A stretch of 35,584 nucleotides of DNA, from contig CANGTQ010000018.1 of assembly GCA_947456955.1 (NCBI GenBank), positions 1 through 35,584 on the forward strand, written 5' to 3'. This DNA comes from Flavobacteriaceae bacterium (GTDB lineage: Bacteria > Bacteroidota > Bacteroidia > Flavobacteriales > Flavobacteriaceae). Each line of letters opens with the position of its first letter. The stretch's first letter is position 1. Position numbers and translations under genes: made by a program. The notes beneath the pieces were generated by a model. The model saw only the letters and a list, made by a program, of their open reading frames with translations, was not told the DNA's origin and did no database searches. Positions 32,080 through 35,584 of the stretch are shown here, piece by piece.

Positions 32080-35000
32080 ATGAAACCAATTAATTTTTTA
32101 TATAAGTCATTAATTCTGATAATCTCATTAATTTCCTTCCAAGGATTTTCGCAAAATTTACTGGTTAATGGTGACTTTGAATCCGGATCTGTTGTTGGCT
32201 TCTTTTCAAATGGAGCTGGATATACGAGGATTACACCACCTTTTTCTGGCTCAACAAATGCTGGAAATTGGGCATTGACTACAAATCCTCAGTTAATTAA
32301 TACATCCTCGTTTGTTTCAACGGGTGATCACACTTCTGGAACGGGTTTCATGATGGTTATTGATGGGAATACAACGGGTGGACAACAAAATTTTTGGGAA
32401 GCAGGTAATGCCGGTGGTGGAGTTTGTGGTTTGTCTATTGGTTCAACCTATACTTTTAGTTATTGGATTAGATCTGTTTACGGACCAGTATCAGGTAATC
32501 CTACGCCTGCTATTATTGGGGTTGAAATTTTAAATGCAAATTCAGTTACACTTGTTTCGGGTAGTTTAACAGCTCCTCTAACAGCAAACGGTTGGCAACA
32601 AGTGGTTTTCACTTTTAGACCTAATGGTAGTTGTGTAAATATTAAATTATTCAATAATAATACAAGTTTTGATGGTAATGATTTTGCCATTGATGATATG
32701 TCGGTAACAGCAATTGCTAACAATGGTCAATTAGGTTTTTGTTCAGGAAGTAAAGGTGAACCAGTTTTTAAAGAAAATTTTGGAAGCGGAACAAACTATG
32801 GACCACAACTACCGGCGGGAACAACAAATTACACATATGTTGGCAGCGGATTTCCACAAGATGGACAATATACGCTGCATTACACAACTAATTTGATTCC
32901 AGTAAACTGGCATACCTCTTTAGATCATACACCAGATACTGAAATCAATGGCACAAATGGCAAATCTTTGATTGTGAATGCAAGCTTTACAACTGGGGAA
33001 TTTTTCAAAAGAACGGTAACTGGATTGTGTGTAAACACAAGATTTGAATTTTCGGCTTGGGTAATGAATATTTACAATTCTGCCTCTGGAGGATGTCCCG
33101 GAACTGGAATTCCTATCAATATTAGTTTCGAGATATGGAATGATACTGAAACTGTACTTTTACAATCCGGAAATACGGGGAATATAGCCGGAACACCAAC
33201 ACCAAACTGGATACAATATGGGTTGGTGTTTACAACAACAAACCAAACTTCTGTAGTCCTAAAAATGAGGAATAATGGAGCCGGTGGATGTGGTAATGAC
33301 TTAGCCATTGACGATATCATGTTCCGTTCTTGTGGTGATTTAACCACAATTTCAAGTCCATCTGCAATAGGAACTACATATACCGTTTGCCAAGAAAATA
33401 GTCCAGTAAATATTACTCTTCAAGCTAACACGTCAGGGACTTCTAATTATTTTTATCAATGGCAGCAAAGCTCAGATAACATCAATTGGTCCGATATACC
33501 TGGAGCGAATTCAACAACTTACATTACTCCAGGGATTACTTCTCAAAGATATTACAGAACTAAGGTGGCGCAAGATATAGCCAATTTAAATAATAATTTC
33601 TGTTCAACATTATCCGACATTTTCACAGTTTCCTTTTTACCATCACCAAATCCACCCACAAGCAATGGTAACATTTCAATTTGTGCTAACCAAACCATTC
33701 CTGCTTTATCTGTTACAGCTAATGCAAACCTTGGAGTAAATTGGTATGATGCATTAACAGGTGGCAATTTATTACTTTCAAATTCTCTCAGTTATTTACC
33801 AACAATTGCGGGAACATATTACGCCGAGACATTTACTTTGAGTGACAATTGCAGAAGTGCAACAAGGACTCCTGTTACATTAACGTTTAATCAACCTTTG
33901 TCAGCGACAATTATATGTGGAGTAACTACCGCTAATTCAATAACATTTAATTGGGTTCCTGTGACTGGAGCCACAGGATATACTGTTTCCTATCAAATTA
34001 ATTCAGGATCAATAGCATCTTTACCAACTTTGCCGTCACTAAATCTTACAGTAAATTCATTAAATCCAGGTGATCAAGTTAAAATTACTGTAACTCCTGT
34101 TGGTAGTGGATGTTATAGTTCTGCAACACAAATTTGTTTTACAACTACTCCATGTCCTGTTCCTTTGGTAAGTGTTACTCAACAACCTACTTGTACTAAT
34201 CCTACTGGGACAATAGTTTTTACAAGTCCAGTAAATACTGTATTGCCTATTCCTTCAAATTTATTTATATCTCAAGTAACTGATGCAAATTTGGGTTCGT
34301 TGACTTATATAGAAATTTTTAATGGAACCGGTGCAACAGTTAATTTAGCTAATTATAAAATTAAAATTTACAATAATGGGAGTGGAACAGTTACAGCCAC
34401 CTGTGATTTTGCCCTATCGGGAAATCTATTGAATAATGACGTTGTTGTTATTGCTGTTGGAAGTGTTTCTAATCTTGGCGGCGTTTTACCTGATTTAACA
34501 TTTGCAGGTTGTGGTGGAGTTAACAATAATGATAATATACGTTTAGCTACTATTGGAGATGTTGAATTTGATTTATGGGGAGACACAACAGGAACTTTGT
34601 TTACACCTGCTGGTGCAGTAGGGTATAGCTATACTAGAAATATTTTTGCTCCACACCCTTCAATGATATGGAATCCTTCTGACTGGACTGCAACCGATTG
34701 GATTAGCTCTACAGTTGAAGATTACTCAGGTGTTGGAACTTATAATTATCAGACGTCAAATTATCAGTATAGTGTGGTGAGCCCAACTTATCAAGTAAGC
34801 CCAATCTTTACTAGTTTAGCACCAAATACAATTTATAATGTAACCATTAGAGATATCGTTGGAGGTTGTACATCAACTCCAATACCATTAACTGTAAATC
34901 CAGTTATTACTTCACCGCCACCAACTGCAAGTGTAACTTTTCAACCAACATGTTCAACACCAACAGGAACAATTGTGGTTACAGCACCAACACCTGCGTC

Positions 35001-35584
35001 AAACGTAACATACACCTTAACAGGAATTAACCCTTTTGTTGCTGCGGTAACACAATCAATTGCTACTTTTTCAAATTTGGCACCGGGAGTTTATAGTCTA
35101 ACTACTACCAATACAACTACAGGATGTATTTCAACGGCAACACCCATAACTGTCAACCCAATTCCAAGTGTTGCTCCACCAACTGCGAGTGTAACAGTTC
35201 AACCTACATGTACAACACCAACAGGAACAATTTTGGTTACAGTACCAACACCTGCATCAAATGTAACATACACCGTAACAGGAACTAATCCTGTTGTTGC
35301 TGCGGTAACACAATCAAGTGCTATTTTTTCAAATCTGACTCCGGGAGTTTACAATGTCACCACTACCAATACAACCACAGGATGTATTTCAACAGCAACG
35401 TCATTAACCGTAAATGCTGTACCGTTTGCGCCATTAGCACCAACTGCGAGTGTAACAGTTCAACCAACATGTACAACACCAACAGCAACAATTGTGGTTA
35501 CAGCACCAACACCTGCAACAAATGTAACATACACCGTAATAGGAACTAATCCTGTTGTTGCTCCGGTAACACAATCAAGTGCTA
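32080..35584 (+). CDS. Giant secreted multidomain protein, partial (C-terminus beyond window edge)
   Basis: The frame is open from ATG 32080 to the right edge, about 1,168 codons. A signal peptide (MKPINFLYKSLILIISLISF then QGFSQ) comes first. Two carbohydrate-binding-like jelly-roll modules follow: about 26-210, starting 'NLLVNGDFESG' and ending 'NDFAIDDMSV', and about 225-415, ending 'NDLAIDDIMF'. Next are an Ig-like region (about 425-510), a fibronectin type III-like domain (about 610-690) and a lamin-tail-like domain (about 727-830, 'LFISQVTDANLGSLTYIEIF'). Thr/Val-rich repeats of about 86 residues start at about 947 and continue off the edge. It is probably a type IX secretion substrate acting on the cell surface. 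Its role is unknown; glycan binding is inferred from the first modules. Confidence 0.85.
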   Translation, partial: MKPINFLYKSLILIISLISFQGFSQNLLVNGDFESGSVVGFFSNGAGYTRITPPFSGSTNAGNWALTTNPQLINTSSFVSTGDHTSGTGFMMVIDGNTTGGQQNFWEAGNAGGGVCGLSIGSTYTFSYWIRSVYGPVSGNPTPAIIGVEILNANSVTLVSGSLTAPLTANGWQQVVFTFRPNGSCVNIKLFNNNTSFDGNDFAIDDMSVTAIANNGQLGFCSGSKGEPVFKENFGSGTNYGPQLPAGTTNYTYVGSGFPQDGQYTLHYTTNLIPVNWHTSLDHTPDTEINGTNGKSLIVNASFTTGEFFKRTVTGLCVNTRFEFSAWVMNIYNSASGGCPGTGIPINISFEIWNDTETVLLQSGNTGNIAGTPTPNWIQYGLVFTTTNQTSVVLKMRNNGAGGCGNDLAIDDIMFRSCGDLTTISSPSAIGTTYTVCQENSPVNITLQANTSGTSNYFYQWQQSSDNINWSDIPGANSTTYITPGITSQRYYRTKVAQDIANLNNNFCSTLSDIFTVSFLPSPNPPTSNGNISICANQTIPALSVTANANLGVNWYDALTGGNLLLSNSLSYLPTIAGTYYAETFTLSDNCRSATRTPVTLTFNQPLSATIICGVTTANSITFNWVPVTGATGYTVSYQINSGSIASLPTLPSLNLTVNSLNPGDQVKITVTPVGSGCYSSATQICFTTTPCPVPLVSVTQQPTCTNPTGTIVFTSPVNTVLPIPSNLFISQVTDANLGSLTYIEIFNGTGATVNLANYKIKIYNNGSGTVTATCDFALSGNLLNNDVVVIAVGSVSNLGGVLPDLTFAGCGGVNNNDNIRLATIGDVEFDLWGDTTGTLFTPAGAVGYSYTRNIFAPHPSMIWNPSDWTATDWISSTVEDYSGVGTYNYQTSNYQYSVVSPTYQVSPIFTSLAPNTIYNVTIRDIVGGCTSTPIPLTVNPVITSPPPTASVTFQPTCSTPTGTIVVTAPTPASNVTYTLTGINPFVAAVTQSIATFSNLAPGVYSLTTTNTTTGCISTATPITVNPIPSVAPPTASVTVQPTCTTPTGTILVTVPTPASNVTYTVTGTNPVVAAVTQSSAIFSNLTPGVYNVTTTNTTTGCISTATSLTVNAVPFAPLAPTASVTVQPTCTTPTATIVVTAPTPATNVTYTVIGTNPVVAPVTQSSA
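34918..35584 (+). repeat. 258-261-bp tandem repeats in the right giant gene
   Basis: Units start at CCAACTGC near 34921, 35179 and 35440, giving periods of 258 and 261 bp (86-87 residues). Each unit contains 'TASVTVQPTCTTPTGTI', then 'YTVTGTNPVVAAVTQSS', then 'TTNTTTGCIST'. The array continues past the window. Confidence 0.93.

Noticed and set aside
32478..34586. Several short minus-strand ORFs inside the right giant gene
   Set aside because: They are shadows of the continuous plus-strand frame beginning at 32080.

Overview
The window looks like a chromosome segment of a Flavobacteriaceae bacterium, most likely Flavobacterium or a close relative. The DNA is strongly AT-rich, and many genes sit behind the Bacteroidota promoter -7 element TAnnTTTG. 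Both window ends fall inside giant secreted repeat proteins of the gliding/type IX secretion kind. The gene set also fits: a short PLP arginine decarboxylase next to a deoxyhypusine-synthase-like protein, DUF3822, DUF2805, DUF2452 and KdsB. No rRNA, tRNA, CRISPR array, prophage or transposase was seen.

Layout. 1-4188 (-): a two-gene unit of a small secreted protein and a giant Cys-containing repeat adhesin that runs off the left edge. 4189-4869: AT-rich spacer. 4870-8405 (+): a polyphosphate operon (SixA-like phosphatase, PPK1, Ppx). 8416-10167 (-): dnaX, with an in-phase A10 slippery tract. 10353-10737 (+): RNase P RNA, whose peripheral helices match a dispersed palindromic repeat. 10827-11138: a GIY-YIG nuclease between inverted copies of a related repeat. 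11188-12566 (-): rsmD and DUF3822. 12752-14173 (+): a RecD/UvrD-like helicase. 14304-14832 (-): a ParE/RelE toxin-antitoxin pair. 14943-15668 (+): kdsB. 15671-17040 (-): a K+-channel-like protein translationally coupled to a spermidine-synthase-fold protein. 17099-20166 (+): acyltransferase, M14 peptidase, Lrp/AsnC regulator and DinB-fold protein. 20330-24663 (-): acidic protein, deoxyhypusine-synthase-like protein, speA with a possible leader peptide, and aroB. 24788-30631 (+): a seven-gene photolyase operon. 30762-31934 (+): proline dehydrogenase. 32080 to the right edge (+): a second giant secreted multidomain protein.

How the genes work together. The photolyase operon is the most striking block. 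It encodes three different photolyase/cryptochrome lineages: a divergent FAD photolyase, an iron-sulfur (6-4) type and a CRY-DASH. With them are a flavin reductase and three uncharacterised small proteins (DUF2805, DUF2452, and a 48-residue DUF2256 zinc-finger-like protein that overlaps both neighbours). The polyamine genes suggest decarboxylation of arginine followed by a DHS-like aminobutyl transfer, possibly making homospermidine, but no agmatinase is nearby. Several small palindromic or low-complexity repeats recur between genes and inside genes (dnaX linker, rsmD C-terminus, rnpB helices), which suggests repeat invasion of functional sequence.

All family names come from reading motifs by eye. 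No database search was run.
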